A stretch of DNA of 64,000 nucleotides from GCA-2711565 sp963664245 (GTDB lineage: Bacteria; Bacteroidota; Bacteroidia; Bacteroidales; GCA-2711565). The stretch is from positions 3,668,082 through 3,732,081 of the forward strand of contig OY760934.1 of NCBI GenBank assembly GCA_963664245.1, given 5' to 3'. Position numbers and translations under genes: made by a program. Below are positions 23,940 to 33,256 of the stretch, piece after piece (position 1 is the stretch's first letter; the number at the start of each line of letters is the position of its first letter). Below the pieces are notes generated by a model, which made no database searches, was not told the DNA's origin, and saw only the letters and a list, made by a program, of their open reading frames with translations.

Positions 23940-26309
23940 ATGCTAAAAAACTTTATAAAGATTTCCTTAAGAAATTTATTGAAAAATAAAATCTTTTCCC
24001 TGGTAAATATTTTGGGTTTATCCATTGGGATTAGCTGTGTTATTATCGTTCTGCTCTACCTGAAAAATGAGCTCACGTACGACAATATGCATGCAGATAA
24101 AGAGCGAATTTACAGGGTCGGATTCAATCTGACCATGCCCAAAAGTGTTGTGAAATCGGCTGTGATTACTGCTGCTGTTGCTCCGTCTCTCAAAGAAGAA
24201 TTTCCGGAGGTTGAATCAATGGTCAGGGTGCAATATCCCGAGGATGGGTTCTTTATTTATCAAGAGAAAAGTTATGATGCGAGGAAAGTAAGTTTTGCTG
24301 ATTCCAGCTTTTTTGATGTTTTTTCCTTCAAACTTTTATCGGGAAATAACCAGAATGTACTTAAAACCCCGTATACCATTGTTCTTACAGAATATTTATC
24401 AGAAAAAATATTTGGCGATGAAGATCCTGTTGGCAAAGTTATTAATTGGAATAACGAATACAATTTAGTTGTAAGCGGAATTGCTGAAAACTGTCCGCAA
24501 AATTCTTCCATTCAATTTAATGCCCTTATTTCTTTTGTTACTTTATATGATCGGCCAGATATGTATATGGACTGGAATGGTGGCAACCAATATTATAATT
24601 ATATCAAATTGTCCAAAAACGCATCGCTTGAAAGCCTCAAAGCAAAGCTTCCTGATTTTCTTGAAAAACACATCAATTATATGTACCGACCCAGGGGGTG
24701 GATGATAGGGTTGCTTTTTGATAGAATGGATCGTTTGCACTTACATTCGGAAGTTGTTTATGAGCATACCCGGGGTGATATTAGCAAATTGCGCATCATT
24801 GGGCTGATCGGGTTTTTAATCCTTTTGATAGCGGTTTTTAATTTTATTAATTTAAGTACTGCGCAGTCAAGTCAGCGATCGGTAGAAATCGGTATCCGAA
24901 AAGTTGTTGGAGCCAATCGTTTAAACATTGCAAAATATTTTTTGAGTGAATCGGTTATTATCAGTTTAATTGCTTTTGTAATATCATTGATACTCATCGA
25001 AATTTTTCAACCACAACTAAGTCTGTTCATCGAAAATTATGACTTATATACTTCTTCCAATCTTTTCTTTATTCTTTTGTTAATAGCATTGTCGGTGCTT
25101 ATTGGAATTTTGGCGGGTTTGTATCCTGCATTTTTTATATCCCGATTTAAGCCGGTGATGAGTTTAAAAGGGGAATCGCTGGGGCGAAAGAAACCATATC
25201 TGAGAAATTCTTTGGTCTTGATTCAGTTTGCCATATCTACGGTAATCATTGGCTATACATTGATCTTGATTATGCAAATGAATTACGTTTCTAAAAAGGA
25301 TTTAAGTTTTAATACAAAAAATCAAATTATCATTGAAATGCCAAGTGTTCAGGCAAGAAACTCTTTCAAAACTTTGAAACATGAGTTGAGCCTTCTGGCA
25401 GAAGTTAAAAAAGTCAGTGTTGGATCAAATATTATTGGTACGGGAGTTTATCAAAATGGCTATTTACCGGAAGGTTTGGAAAGTCCAAAGTTGTTTAAAT
25501 TTACTTCTTTTGAAGAAGATATGTTTGATATTCTTGATCTCCGGTTTGTGCATGGAAGAGCATTTTCTTCCGGCTATGCCTTAGACGATTCGGCATACAT
25601 CATTAACGAAACATTTGCAAAAGAAATGGGCTGGGACGATCCTATCGGGAAAAAAATATACCGGAATGGTAAAATGACGGTAATTGGGGTGGTAAAAGAT
25701 TTTCACTTTGAAAATGTTCAAAATGAAATTCGTCCTTTGATTATTGGCTTTTCATCCGCTGAAACAGATTATTACAATTACGTTTTTGTGGAATTAAATA
25801 TTGATAATTATGCATTGGCAATAAATGATATAGAAAATGTTTGGCGGAAAATATTGCCCAACGAACCTTTTGAATATCAGGTTTACGATGAAGCTCTAAA
25901 GAGAAATTACGATCTATTGAGGAAATCAATCAGGGTGATGGGATTGTTTGCGGTTATGGCTGTTTTTATTGCTTGTATGGGATTGTATGGATTGGCTATA
26001 TTTACGGTCGATCGCAGGAAAAAGGAAATCGGTACCCGGAAAATTTTTGGGGCAGGTTCAATTTCAATCGCCAGACTTGTTTTAACAGATTTTATTAAAT
26101 GGATTGTATTAGCTAACATTTTGTCTTGGCCTATTGTTTACTATTATGCCGAAAAGTTTTTACAAACTTATGCGTTCTCAATAAAAATAACGGCCACTCC
26201 ATTTTTGGTTACATTATTCATTTCTATAGTTATTGCGTTTTTGACGGTAGCTTCTCAAATTATAAAATTGAACCGGACCAATCCGATTGAAACCATTAAA
26301 TACGAATAA
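23940..26309 (+). CDS. MacB-like ABC transporter permease, array member 4
   Basis: 789 aa and the last of the tandem set. TM1 is NILGLSIGISCVIIVLLYL. FtsX signatures are RSVEIGIRKVVGAN and KEIGTRKIFGAG, and the end is NPIETIKYE. It starts two bases after member 3, so the four genes and the pseudogene form one transcription unit. The protein after it (26388) is unrelated. Confidence 0.92.
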   Translation: MLKNFIKISLRNLLKNKIFSLVNILGLSIGISCVIIVLLYLKNELTYDNMHADKERIYRVGFNLTMPKSVVKSAVITAAVAPSLKEEFPEVESMVRVQYPEDGFFIYQEKSYDARKVSFADSSFFDVFSFKLLSGNNQNVLKTPYTIVLTEYLSEKIFGDEDPVGKVINWNNEYNLVVSGIAENCPQNSSIQFNALISFVTLYDRPDMYMDWNGGNQYYNYIKLSKNASLESLKAKLPDFLEKHINYMYRPRGWMIGLLFDRMDRLHLHSEVVYEHTRGDISKLRIIGLIGFLILLIAVFNFINLSTAQSSQRSVEIGIRKVVGANRLNIAKYFLSESVIISLIAFVISLILIEIFQPQLSLFIENYDLYTSSNLFFILLLIALSVLIGILAGLYPAFFISRFKPVMSLKGESLGRKKPYLRNSLVLIQFAISTVIIGYTLILIMQMNYVSKKDLSFNTKNQIIIEMPSVQARNSFKTLKHELSLLAEVKKVSVGSNIIGTGVYQNGYLPEGLESPKLFKFTSFEEDMFDILDLRFVHGRAFSSGYALDDSAYIINETFAKEMGWDDPIGKKIYRNGKMTVIGVVKDFHFENVQNEIRPLIIGFSSAETDYYNYVFVELNIDNYALAINDIENVWRKILPNEPFEYQVYDEALKRNYDLLRKSIRVMGLFAVMAVFIACMGLYGLAIFTVDRRKKEIGTRKIFGAGSISIARLVLTDFIKWIVLANILSWPIVYYYAEKFLQTYAFSIKITATPFLVTLFISIVIAFLTVASQIIKLNRTNPIETIKYE

Positions 26310-26387
26310 TTATTTTGCAATGCTGTAACAAATAGGGTCGCCCTGCGTCATATGTTCGTGAACGAAATTGATTTATAACAAAAACTA

Positions 26388-27641
26388 ATGATAATGAAAA
26401 AAGGAGTTCTTACAATAATAGCAAGCTTGCTATTGGTTCTGGTTATTTATCCCGGAGAATTAAAAGCACAAACCGATAAAGGTTTTATTTACGGTAAAGT
26501 TTACACCATTAGTGGTGAGGTGTTTGAAGGACAAATCCGGTGGGGAAAAGAAGAAGCTTTTTGGTTCGATTTTTTTAATGCAACCAAACAAGGCAATTCG
26601 TTTTTGAGATACCTGGATCGTGATGAAGTTGAAGAATTGGAAAAAAGATCAAGGGATTGGGGCGAACGCTGGACCCGTCGTTGGTTTAACGTCAGCAGTT
26701 GGAATGATGAAGACTTTAACCATGTTTTTGTTTGCCAGTTTGGCGATATAAAAACGCTAACCGTGCGAAGCCGCAACCGTGTAGAAATTGAATTGAAAAA
26801 CGGACAAACTTATCGCTTGGATGATGGCTCGAACGATATAGGTGCCCGCCTTCGTATTATGGATGCTGAACTAGGAGAGGTTCAGGTTAAATGGGAACGC
26901 CTTGACAAGGTCGAATTTATGGACACGCCCAATAAGCTAGATGCAAAATTTGGTGAACCGATTTTTGGAACCGTTACTACCCGTCGTGGCGAAATTACCG
27001 GCTTTATCCAATGGGATCATGACGAACGTCTGGGCAACGATAAATTGGACGGTGAATCACGCGACGATGATTTGTCCATTCCGTTCAAAAATATTAAATC
27101 GATAACTAAAGGCGGTCGTGGCGTTGATTTGCTAACCAAAACCGGCCGCGAAATTTATCTTTGGGGATCAAACGATGTAAACTCTGACAATCGTGGTATT
27201 ATTGTGAATACCTCTGATATGGGCCGGGTTGATATTCCGTGGCGAGAGTTTGAAAAAGTAGAGTTTAAAGAACCCGGAAAAAATGACGTTCCGGAGTACC
27301 GTAATTTTGAGAAACCAAAAGCATTGTCAGGCACAGTAACCACCATTAGAGGAGAATCTTTTTCCGGAAAAATTGTTTTTGATTTGGATGAAGAATATGA
27401 TTTCGAAATCCTTCAGGGCGAAAGCGACGATATTGAATATTTGGTTCCTTTCCGTGCCATTAAAAAGATTGTTCCTAAAAACTACCATTATTCCGAAATA
27501 TTTTTAGTTAATGGAGAAAAACTTTTGTTGGGCGATTCTCAGGATGTTTCCGACAAAAATTACGGAATTCTTGTGTTTGAAGACGAAGACAATCATACTT
27601 ACATCAAATGGGAAGATGTGGAAGAAATTGTGTTTAAATAG
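26388..27641 (+). CDS. Secreted protein with three related beta-rich repeats, function unknown
   Basis: 417 aa; the ATG at 26394 (MKKGVLTII) is an equally good start. The signal peptide ends around AQTDKG (residue ~28). Three related units begin GKVYTISGEVFEGQIRW (~35), GTVTTRRGEITGFIQWD (~197) and GTVTTIRGESFSGKIVFD (~315). Each is followed by an acidic strand, a conserved IPFKNIKSI/VPFRAIKKI turn, and a unit ending in V(K)WE.L.KVEF. No catalytic motif is evident and the family was not recognised by name. It lies 78 bases after the permease array in the same direction and may be co-transcribed. Confidence 0.65.
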   Translation: MIMKKGVLTIIASLLLVLVIYPGELKAQTDKGFIYGKVYTISGEVFEGQIRWGKEEAFWFDFFNATKQGNSFLRYLDRDEVEELEKRSRDWGERWTRRWFNVSSWNDEDFNHVFVCQFGDIKTLTVRSRNRVEIELKNGQTYRLDDGSNDIGARLRIMDAELGEVQVKWERLDKVEFMDTPNKLDAKFGEPIFGTVTTRRGEITGFIQWDHDERLGNDKLDGESRDDDLSIPFKNIKSITKGGRGVDLLTKTGREIYLWGSNDVNSDNRGIIVNTSDMGRVDIPWREFEKVEFKEPGKNDVPEYRNFEKPKALSGTVTTIRGESFSGKIVFDLDEEYDFEILQGESDDIEYLVPFRAIKKIVPKNYHYSEIFLVNGEKLLLGDSQDVSDKNYGILVFEDEDNHTYIKWEDVEEIVFK

Positions 27642-27662
27642 ATTCGTTTAGATAAAGATTTT

Positions 27663-27689
27663 AAAGGGAACCGGATGGTTCCCTTTTTT
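27663..27689. terminator. Intrinsic terminator
   Basis: AAAGGGAACC (27663-27672) pairs with GGTTCCCTTT (27677-27686) around GGAT, with T residues to 27689. It ends the plus-strand repeat protein gene. Its A-run also allows it to end the convergent PepSY gene, whose stop codon starts at 27693. Confidence 0.88.
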
Positions 27690-27690
27690 G

Positions 27691-28272
27691 TTATCGGTTT
27701 TTTCTTTTCTCTCTTTTTATTCGTTTTGGAGCATACCACAGCCAAATTCCTGTTATGGTGAAGGTCAGCAGTGCCAGTCCCATTATGCTTGTGTAAACGA
27801 CTTTAATCGGGTCCCCTTTTGTTTTAAAATAGTGATCGAGGATTGAGCCGTCGTGTATATTTTCGATAATGTCCGAACGCCTTTGTCCGATATTTAAGAC
27901 AGCACCATTTGCCCCGTCAAGTTGAACTTCCCAGTAATGATCGGTGAAAACGAACTTGATCATCCCTTTGCTTTTTCGGATATCAATGCGGTCAAGATCG
28001 AGTGACAAGTTGGGCGAAACAGAGTCGTGCAGGGTTTTGCATGCGATATTGTGTAAGCTGTCAATAGGCAGCCATTTTTTTAGGTCTGTTGAGGTTCCTG
28101 CATAAGATTTGGGGAGTATTGCCCCTTCGCTGTTTTTTTTCCAGCCAAGCAGCAGCCCTGTTGCCGAAACAATAAAGAAAAATACAAACAACATAATCCC
28201 GGTTCTACGGTGTATCTTTTTGAAAGTACGGATTACTTTTGCTTGTTTTTTGGGGCTTGTGTTCTTTGCCAT
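27691..28272 (-). CDS. PepSY-associated transmembrane protein
   Basis: 193 aa. TM1 (RRTGIMLFVFFFIVSATGLLLGW, abbreviated as residues ~23-45) carries the histidine/Gly pattern of the PepSY_TM family. A periplasmic PepSY-like domain lies at ~55-145 and a second TM helix at ~160-180 (VVYTSIMGLALLTFTITGIW), followed by a basic cytoplasmic tail. Such proteins often accompany iron reduction or siderophore uptake systems. Here the neighbours are a methyltransferase and a ferredoxin, so the role is unclear. Confidence 0.8.
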   Translation of the reverse strand: MAKNTSPKKQAKVIRTFKKIHRRTGIMLFVFFFIVSATGLLLGWKKNSEGAILPKSYAGTSTDLKKWLPIDSLHNIACKTLHDSVSPNLSLDLDRIDIRKSKGMIKFVFTDHYWEVQLDGANGAVLNIGQRRSDIIENIHDGSILDHYFKTKGDPIKVVYTSIMGLALLTFTITGIWLWYAPKRIKREKRKNR

Positions 28273-28289
28273 CCGCTTCAGTAGTTTTC

Positions 28290-29171
28290 TTATTTTAATC
28301 TTTTTATAATTGTTGTTTTAAAATCACAGCCCTTAATCTCATGTTTATTAAGGGCAAATTGTTCGGGCTTAAGATACTTTTCGATAAAAGGCAAGTCTGG
28401 TGCATAATAAAAAGAACCACCTGCTTTTAATGAGTGCAAAATATTCATATACGTTTTACCATATTCAATATACTTTCCGTCTTCTCTCAGGTTGTGGTGG
28501 TTGAAATGATTTGAAAATCCTAAATTACTAATTATCGTTCCCCATTTTTTTATTCCATAATTGTATTTGAGCCAATCCGCACTTATCAGGTTTGGGATGG
28601 AAAACTTAAATCTGTCGATGCCATAAACTTTGATTCCGAGGTTTTTAAGGCGCTTTGTCAAAAATCCATGTTTTCCACAACCAATATCTAAAACGGGTTG
28701 CATTAAGTGTTCAACATTAATTTTCAGAATGTTAATCTGTAAATCCGGGCTGTATTCGGAGCAAGCAACCGGATTGATTTCTTGGTCGGCATTTAGATAA
28801 ATCTTCTCTGCAAACGGATTACTTTTTTTGAGCCATTTTTTTAAATTTTGATAATGGTTCTTTGAGATGTTTTCAATTGAATCTGTTTTGTTTTGGAGCT
28901 TCTCAAATAAATTAGCATAGATTTTTTTTAACTCGTTTTTTGCTTTTGAATCGAACGAATAATATTGATTTACTCGGTAAAACTCGTTGATTGCTTTATC
29001 CGTTGCATAATCAACTAAAAAGGATTTTGAATCGGGCTTTAGTTCGTTGATGTTTGATCCGGCTTTGACGGTTTCATCGGCAAATTGAAATATCTCAAGA
29101 TCGTCAAAAAAAATATTTTTGTCTTGGTTAAATGCGATCTGCTTATCTATATTTTCAATTAATCTTTTCAT
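28290..29171 (-). CDS. Class I SAM-dependent methyltransferase-like protein
   Basis: 293 aa from the ATG at 29171; a longer in-frame start at 29273 would include the promoter and is rejected. The SAM motif I is PVLDIGCGKHGFLTKRL near residue 160 of this form. The YGIDRF segment after it fits the acidic strand-2 residue, and ADWLKYNYGIKKWGTIISNL fits motifs II-III. The N-terminal ~140 residues are helical and unrelated to a known family by eye. Substrate unknown. Seventeen bases separate it from the PepSY gene downstream. Confidence 0.7.
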   Translation of the reverse strand: MKRLIENIDKQIAFNQDKNIFFDDLEIFQFADETVKAGSNINELKPDSKSFLVDYATDKAINEFYRVNQYYSFDSKAKNELKKIYANLFEKLQNKTDSIENISKNHYQNLKKWLKKSNPFAEKIYLNADQEINPVACSEYSPDLQINILKINVEHLMQPVLDIGCGKHGFLTKRLKNLGIKVYGIDRFKFSIPNLISADWLKYNYGIKKWGTIISNLGFSNHFNHHNLREDGKYIEYGKTYMNILHSLKAGGSFYYAPDLPFIEKYLKPEQFALNKHEIKGCDFKTTIIKRLK

Positions 29172-29231
29172 TATACGACTTGTTGCTGTACGTGGTATAA
29201 TAAGGAACCAAACATATTTCCGGGATGGGAA

Positions 29232-29262
29232 CGAAGGTATGAAAAAAGCGAAGAAGATGCAA
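29232..29262 (-). promoter_or_regulatory. Candidate promoter of the methyltransferase gene
   Basis: On the minus strand TTG (29260-29262), a 20-base spacer and TACCTTCG (29232-29239) nearly match the Bacteroidota promoter. It gives a ~54-nt leader and supports the ATG at 29171 as the start. Confidence 0.5.
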
Positions 29263-29292
29263 TTTAACAACAACTCCCTTTTTTATTGGCAA

Positions 29293-30084
29293 CTATACAA
29301 AATATTCAGGTTCTTTTCTTGCTGAACAATTGGTAGAGAGCTTTTCCTTAATGATGTTTATTGTTTGGTTGTCAAAAATCCTTGCTCCGCTTGGACAATT
29401 TTTAATGCAGGCACAGCACCATGTGCACCATTCTCCGTTTGTTTTTATGGTTGTATTAATTTTTATTGCGTTTGTCGGGCAAATTTCGGCGCAGCTTCCA
29501 CACAGGTTGCATAAATTGCTGTCTGTTTCAGGATGTATTCCCACAGGTAATTGTGTGCGTTCTTTGTACGGGTGCTTTCCCGGGATATTGGGAGTTGTTA
29601 TTTCGTTGATATTTTTATTATTTAATTTATCAGTAATCATTTGGGCAAAATCCCTGCATTTTACCAGGTCCTGCTGATCCGGCCTTTCATGGGCAATTGG
29701 TAGCTCTTTTGACGAAAATGAATGTTCGCCGATAAATGCGGCTCCTGCAATTACGTTAAAACCACAGTTGCTGACAATTTCATTGAGTTCCAGCAGGGCA
29801 TCTTCGTAAGCCCGGTTACCGTAAACAACAACAATTACCGCCGGCAATCGGTTCGCCCGGATATTTTTTAACCTTTCAATAGCGGTTACGGGTAAACGTC
29901 CGCCATATACCGGTAGGCCGATAATGCTCAGGCTGTTATCGGAAATTTTGGGGTTGGGTTCAGACGATGGCTTTGTGATGTTATTTTCCGTGTTTAATTT
30001 TATCCCCAGGTTTTTAGCGATTTCTTTAGAGATTTTTTGTGTTGTTCCCGTTGGGGAGTAGTAAATCAGATTTAGGGTGTTCAT
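29293..30084 (-). CDS. EFR1 family ferredoxin (flavodoxin-like domain plus two 4Fe-4S clusters)
   Basis: 263 aa. Residues 1-160 are flavodoxin-like, with the FMN phosphate loop YYSPTGTTQKI at 9-19. The C-terminal part has two bacterial ferredoxin motifs: CNLCGSCAEICP near residue 190 and CTWCCACIKNCP near residue 220. This domain order is the EFR1 family, presumed to be electron carriers for anaerobic reductions. The gene starts eight bases after the MBL-like gene, so the two are probably co-transcribed. It indicates an anaerobic or facultative lifestyle. Confidence 0.88.
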   Translation of the reverse strand: MNTLNLIYYSPTGTTQKISKEIAKNLGIKLNTENNITKPSSEPNPKISDNSLSIIGLPVYGGRLPVTAIERLKNIRANRLPAVIVVVYGNRAYEDALLELNEIVSNCGFNVIAGAAFIGEHSFSSKELPIAHERPDQQDLVKCRDFAQMITDKLNNKNINEITTPNIPGKHPYKERTQLPVGIHPETDSNLCNLCGSCAEICPTNAIKINTTIKTNGEWCTWCCACIKNCPSGARIFDNQTINIIKEKLSTNCSARKEPEYFV

Positions 30085-30092
30085 TATATTAT

Positions 30093-31142
30093 TTATTCTT
30101 TTATTTCTCTTAAAATTACAAGCAATCCAACGGAATCATACTGTTTATATACAATGAGTCTTTTATAGTTTACGTCTGTTCTTAGTAATTCCCCATTAGG
30201 CTTTTTGTCATATATTTTTAGGTTTCCGGTTTCTGAATCAATTCTTCCCCGTTCTGCCTGGTAGATAATCTGAGGGGATTCAATCCTTACATATTTTCCT
30301 GCATCTTGGGCAACAATAACAGCGTTTCTTAATATTCGGTTTCCGTTTTGAACCGAATCTGATTCTGCTATTATGTGAAAATCTTCGGCGGTTTTATAAA
30401 TCTCCTCTAATGTTGTATCTGGACGATTGCTAATACAAATGCTTTTACATGGCTCGTACAGTTTGATCGTATAATCAATCAGTTCCGGGCCTCCATATTG
30501 GCCGTGTCCGGGAATAACAATTTTTGCGTTCCCATACTCTTTTTTAACGTTTGTAATTGTTTCGGCCCATTTGTCAAGTTGTGCATCACTAATATTCCCA
30601 ACCCAGCCGTTAAAGTTTCTGATCTCATTTCCTCCAAAAAGTATTTTTTCGCTGGGAACCCAAACAACAATGCCATCTTTTGTATGTGCTTCTCCTAAAA
30701 AATGACAAATGATTTTTTCGTTTCCTACCTGGATTTCTGTTTTTGGGTCGAACCCAATTTTGGGGATTGGTAAGTCTTTTTCTTCTGCAATTTTTCGGGT
30801 TAATTCGTACGAATATGTTGTGATTCCATTTTTGTGAACAATATCCAGGCCTTCCATAGCATCAGGATGCCATCGGTCAATTATATAGCCAATTATTTTT
30901 GCGTTCTTTTCATTAATGACCCAATCAATTAAATTCTGGGTTTCAATATCAGAATCAGGGGTTGATACAATCAATGCTTTTCCTTTATTAATAAAAACCA
31001 ATCCGTTACTATTCTCGCAAGTATGAATATAGGTTTTATCGGTAAGTTTTGTTAGCACCAGTTTTTCTGATATCTTGAGTGTTTGGCCTGCCAAGCTAAT
31101 TGTCAGAATCAGGATAAATGCTAAAGAGATTGTTTTTCTCAT
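30093..31142 (-). CDS. B1-like metallo-beta-lactamase-fold protein with altered metal ligands
   Basis: 349 aa with a signal peptide (cleavage near residue 19). Residues ~25-225 follow subclass B1 enzymes closely: HTKDGIVVWVPSEKILFGG, then GNISDAQLDKW and IVIPGHGQYGG. The metal ligands differ, however. The HxHxD motif reads RWHPD (Arg90, His92, Asp94), the His196 equivalent is His153, the zinc-2 cysteine is Asn172 in FGGN, and the last histidine is His213. Two of six canonical ligands are therefore changed. A ~120-residue C-terminal extension is absent from B1 lactamases. Probably a hydrolase with another substrate, or non-catalytic. Confidence 0.75.
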   Translation of the reverse strand: MRKTISLAFILILTISLAGQTLKISEKLVLTKLTDKTYIHTCENSNGLVFINKGKALIVSTPDSDIETQNLIDWVINEKNAKIIGYIIDRWHPDAMEGLDIVHKNGITTYSYELTRKIAEEKDLPIPKIGFDPKTEIQVGNEKIICHFLGEAHTKDGIVVWVPSEKILFGGNEIRNFNGWVGNISDAQLDKWAETITNVKKEYGNAKIVIPGHGQYGGPELIDYTIKLYEPCKSICISNRPDTTLEEIYKTAEDFHIIAESDSVQNGNRILRNAVIVAQDAGKYVRIESPQIIYQAERGRIDSETGNLKIYDKKPNGELLRTDVNYKRLIVYKQYDSVGLLVILREIKE

Positions 31143-31654
31143 TTGGGTATTGCTTATTATTTGCGTTCAGATAAGCGCAATGCAATTTACAAAACTTCGT
31201 TTTAGATTTTACGTGTTTTTTTGATTGAAGATAATTTTTGATCCTATGAAGCAAAGGTGTAAAATGTTTTATGGAAGTACAACTAATAACTTGTATTTAT
31301 TATGATGACTTTTTGTGCCAGTTTTTGGCAGTGTTCAAGAATTTATGAGTTACTCTTCCCAATTTAAGAAGTCGTATTCGGAGATGGACATGATATTGGA
31401 AAAATAGAAAAAAACAGTCCGTTTTTTACTTCCCCTCTTTATTCATGGAAGAGTGTTTGGGAAATATTAGGAGTGTCCTTTAACTACAATTAACATGATT
31501 TTTAGGTTCAGCCTAAAAAATTTATACACCTGGTATAAAAAATTGGTTCGCCAGAATTTAGTCATACGTGTAGGTACAGGCGGATAAAATTCGTCTTTGT
31601 TTGCGCTGTATATTTTATTTTTGGGTGTCATATTTTTTTGTTTGGGTTTAACAA
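31143..31654. other. 512-bp gene-free region
   Basis: AT-rich spacer between two minus-strand genes. No coding frame of note is seen. It contains an AT-rich hairpin (31515-31539) that could terminate the SQR-like gene. The rest presumably carries the promoter of the MBL-like gene, but I see no convincing TTTG/TAnnTTTG pair. Confidence 0.5.
31515..31539 (-). terminator. AT-rich hairpin, possible terminator of the SQR-like gene
   Basis: TTTATAC (31521-31527) and GTATAAA (31533-31539) pair around ACCTG. On the minus strand the hairpin is followed by six T residues (31515-31520). The stem has only one G-C pair per seven, so efficiency is doubtful. Confidence 0.4.
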
Positions 31655-33109
31655 TTATTCAGGTAACAGCCACCAGAAAGGGTAGCCTTTGGCTTTATGC
31701 ATAAACATATAGTGTAGGAATAATTTGATCCAATGCCCGGCCAGTCCGATTTCTCCGACGGTAGAGTTAATGTTACGACCCCATTCCGGATATTTTTCCC
31801 AGTCGGGAACAATAGGTGAAACGGTCATGGTAGCCCCCAGCCCGCGGGTCATACTGTATCCTGCCGAGACAATACAGGCTGCTCCCATACGTCCCATGCT
31901 GGCTTTGTGCTTATGAATGGTTTTTCCTTTTCTTATACTGAGTGCAATATTTTGAGCAATAATTTTCCCAATGACCCCAGAAGGCATGCCTGTACGCGGA
32001 GGTGCCGGGAAAATGGTGGTCCCATTGGGGCTTTTCATAGGTTTTGAAATGGAATGTGGCGGAGCAAAAGCAATACCTGCCGCGTAAATGTTTTCGTAAG
32101 CCGGATTTTGGTATGTTTCCGGCCAATCATTAATGCTCCATTCCTCAAATGTTTTTGGAGTGTAGTCGGCATCTACTTTCATAAAGCCGTTTGGAGCAAA
32201 CAGGGTGGACGTAATTTCTTCACCGGATTTATTAAATGCTTTAAACGGCTGTCCGGAAAAAGCCGGTATAAGCATGGCAAAGTCAAAATCAATGCTGTGC
32301 TTTTCGCCATCAAGGGTTTCGTAATGAACCATGCCCGGTTCAACTTTATAAACACCTGCCCGTTTGATCCATTTAATATTATTTTCGGTAAAAACCGATT
32401 CAGCAAATACTTTTGTTGAGGTGATGTAACCGCCCCGTTTTACAAAAGCACCTCCCATTCCGAAATCACCAATTTCATATTCGTTGCTGATCCAGGTGAT
32501 ATCGGCCAGGTGCATTAGTTTTCTCCGTTTTAGTTCGAACGCGATGTTCAGGGCGTATTCAAAAGCTGCCCCCTGGCAGGTTGCATTCGGGTGTCCGGTT
32601 CCTATCAGGAAATGTTGGCGTTGGCCATCTTCCATGCGTTTGATGCAAGTTTGTAGTTCTTCCCAGGCGTGAGCCGCGTGACTATACGAACACACTGAAG
32701 TGGTATGTCCGCCGGGACCGAGGCCTTCGGTAGCTTCAAAATTTAATTTTGGCCCGGTGGCATTTACCAAATAATCATATTCTAAACGGGCTGTTTTTCC
32801 TTGATTTTCTTCGGAGGTGTATTCTATTTCTACAAAAGCACTTTTATTGTTTTGATCGCCTTCAGGATAAATAGCCGTAGCTTTTGCCTGCTCGAAATTA
32901 ATTTTCCAGCGTTTGTAAACTTTGTTTAATTTAAAACGTACTTGTTCCGGTTTCATCCGCCCGACACCCACCCAAATATTGGATGGTATCCATTGATAAT
33001 ATTGGCTGGGCGAAACAACTGTTACGTCATGTTTTTTGCCAAGTTTTTTTTTGAGAAAGGCAGCGGCAGTGTGGCCAGAGATTCCCGCTCCAAGTACGAT
33101 AACTTTCAT
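31655..33109 (-). CDS. Sulfide:quinone oxidoreductase-like FAD flavoprotein
   Basis: 484 aa of the FAD-dependent disulfide oxidoreductase superfamily. The Rossmann motif GAGISGHTAAAFL is at 7-19, the second FAD motif is LVNATGPKL, and the C-terminal FAD contact is NIYAAGIAFAPP. Cysteines in SVCSYSH, ATCQGA and AACIVSA match the three redox-active positions of SQR. The C-terminus is amphipathic/aromatic (LFLHYMFMHKAKGYPFWWL), suiting membrane attachment. It likely oxidises sulfide or a related sulfur species with quinone. Monocistronic. Confidence 0.82.
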   Translation of the reverse strand: MKVIVLGAGISGHTAAAFLKKKLGKKHDVTVVSPSQYYQWIPSNIWVGVGRMKPEQVRFKLNKVYKRWKINFEQAKATAIYPEGDQNNKSAFVEIEYTSEENQGKTARLEYDYLVNATGPKLNFEATEGLGPGGHTTSVCSYSHAAHAWEELQTCIKRMEDGQRQHFLIGTGHPNATCQGAAFEYALNIAFELKRRKLMHLADITWISNEYEIGDFGMGGAFVKRGGYITSTKVFAESVFTENNIKWIKRAGVYKVEPGMVHYETLDGEKHSIDFDFAMLIPAFSGQPFKAFNKSGEEITSTLFAPNGFMKVDADYTPKTFEEWSINDWPETYQNPAYENIYAAGIAFAPPHSISKPMKSPNGTTIFPAPPRTGMPSGVIGKIIAQNIALSIRKGKTIHKHKASMGRMGAACIVSAGYSMTRGLGATMTVSPIVPDWEKYPEWGRNINSTVGEIGLAGHWIKLFLHYMFMHKAKGYPFWWLLPE

Positions 33110-33256
33110 ACATTAAAATATTTGGTTCTGTTATTCTAAATTATAAAAAAAAGCAATCTGTTTGTTAATGAGGGAGATATTTAGAGGAATTTCTAAATAA
33201 AAACAAAGGAATAGCTGTAAAAAAAAGAAACCCTCTTGATTTTATGAGGGTTCTTG

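Noticed and set aside
29172..29273. 34-residue N-terminal extension of the methyltransferase frame
   Set aside because: It covers the TTG-N20-TACCTTCG promoter and is hydrophobic in a random way; the ATG at 29171 is preferred.
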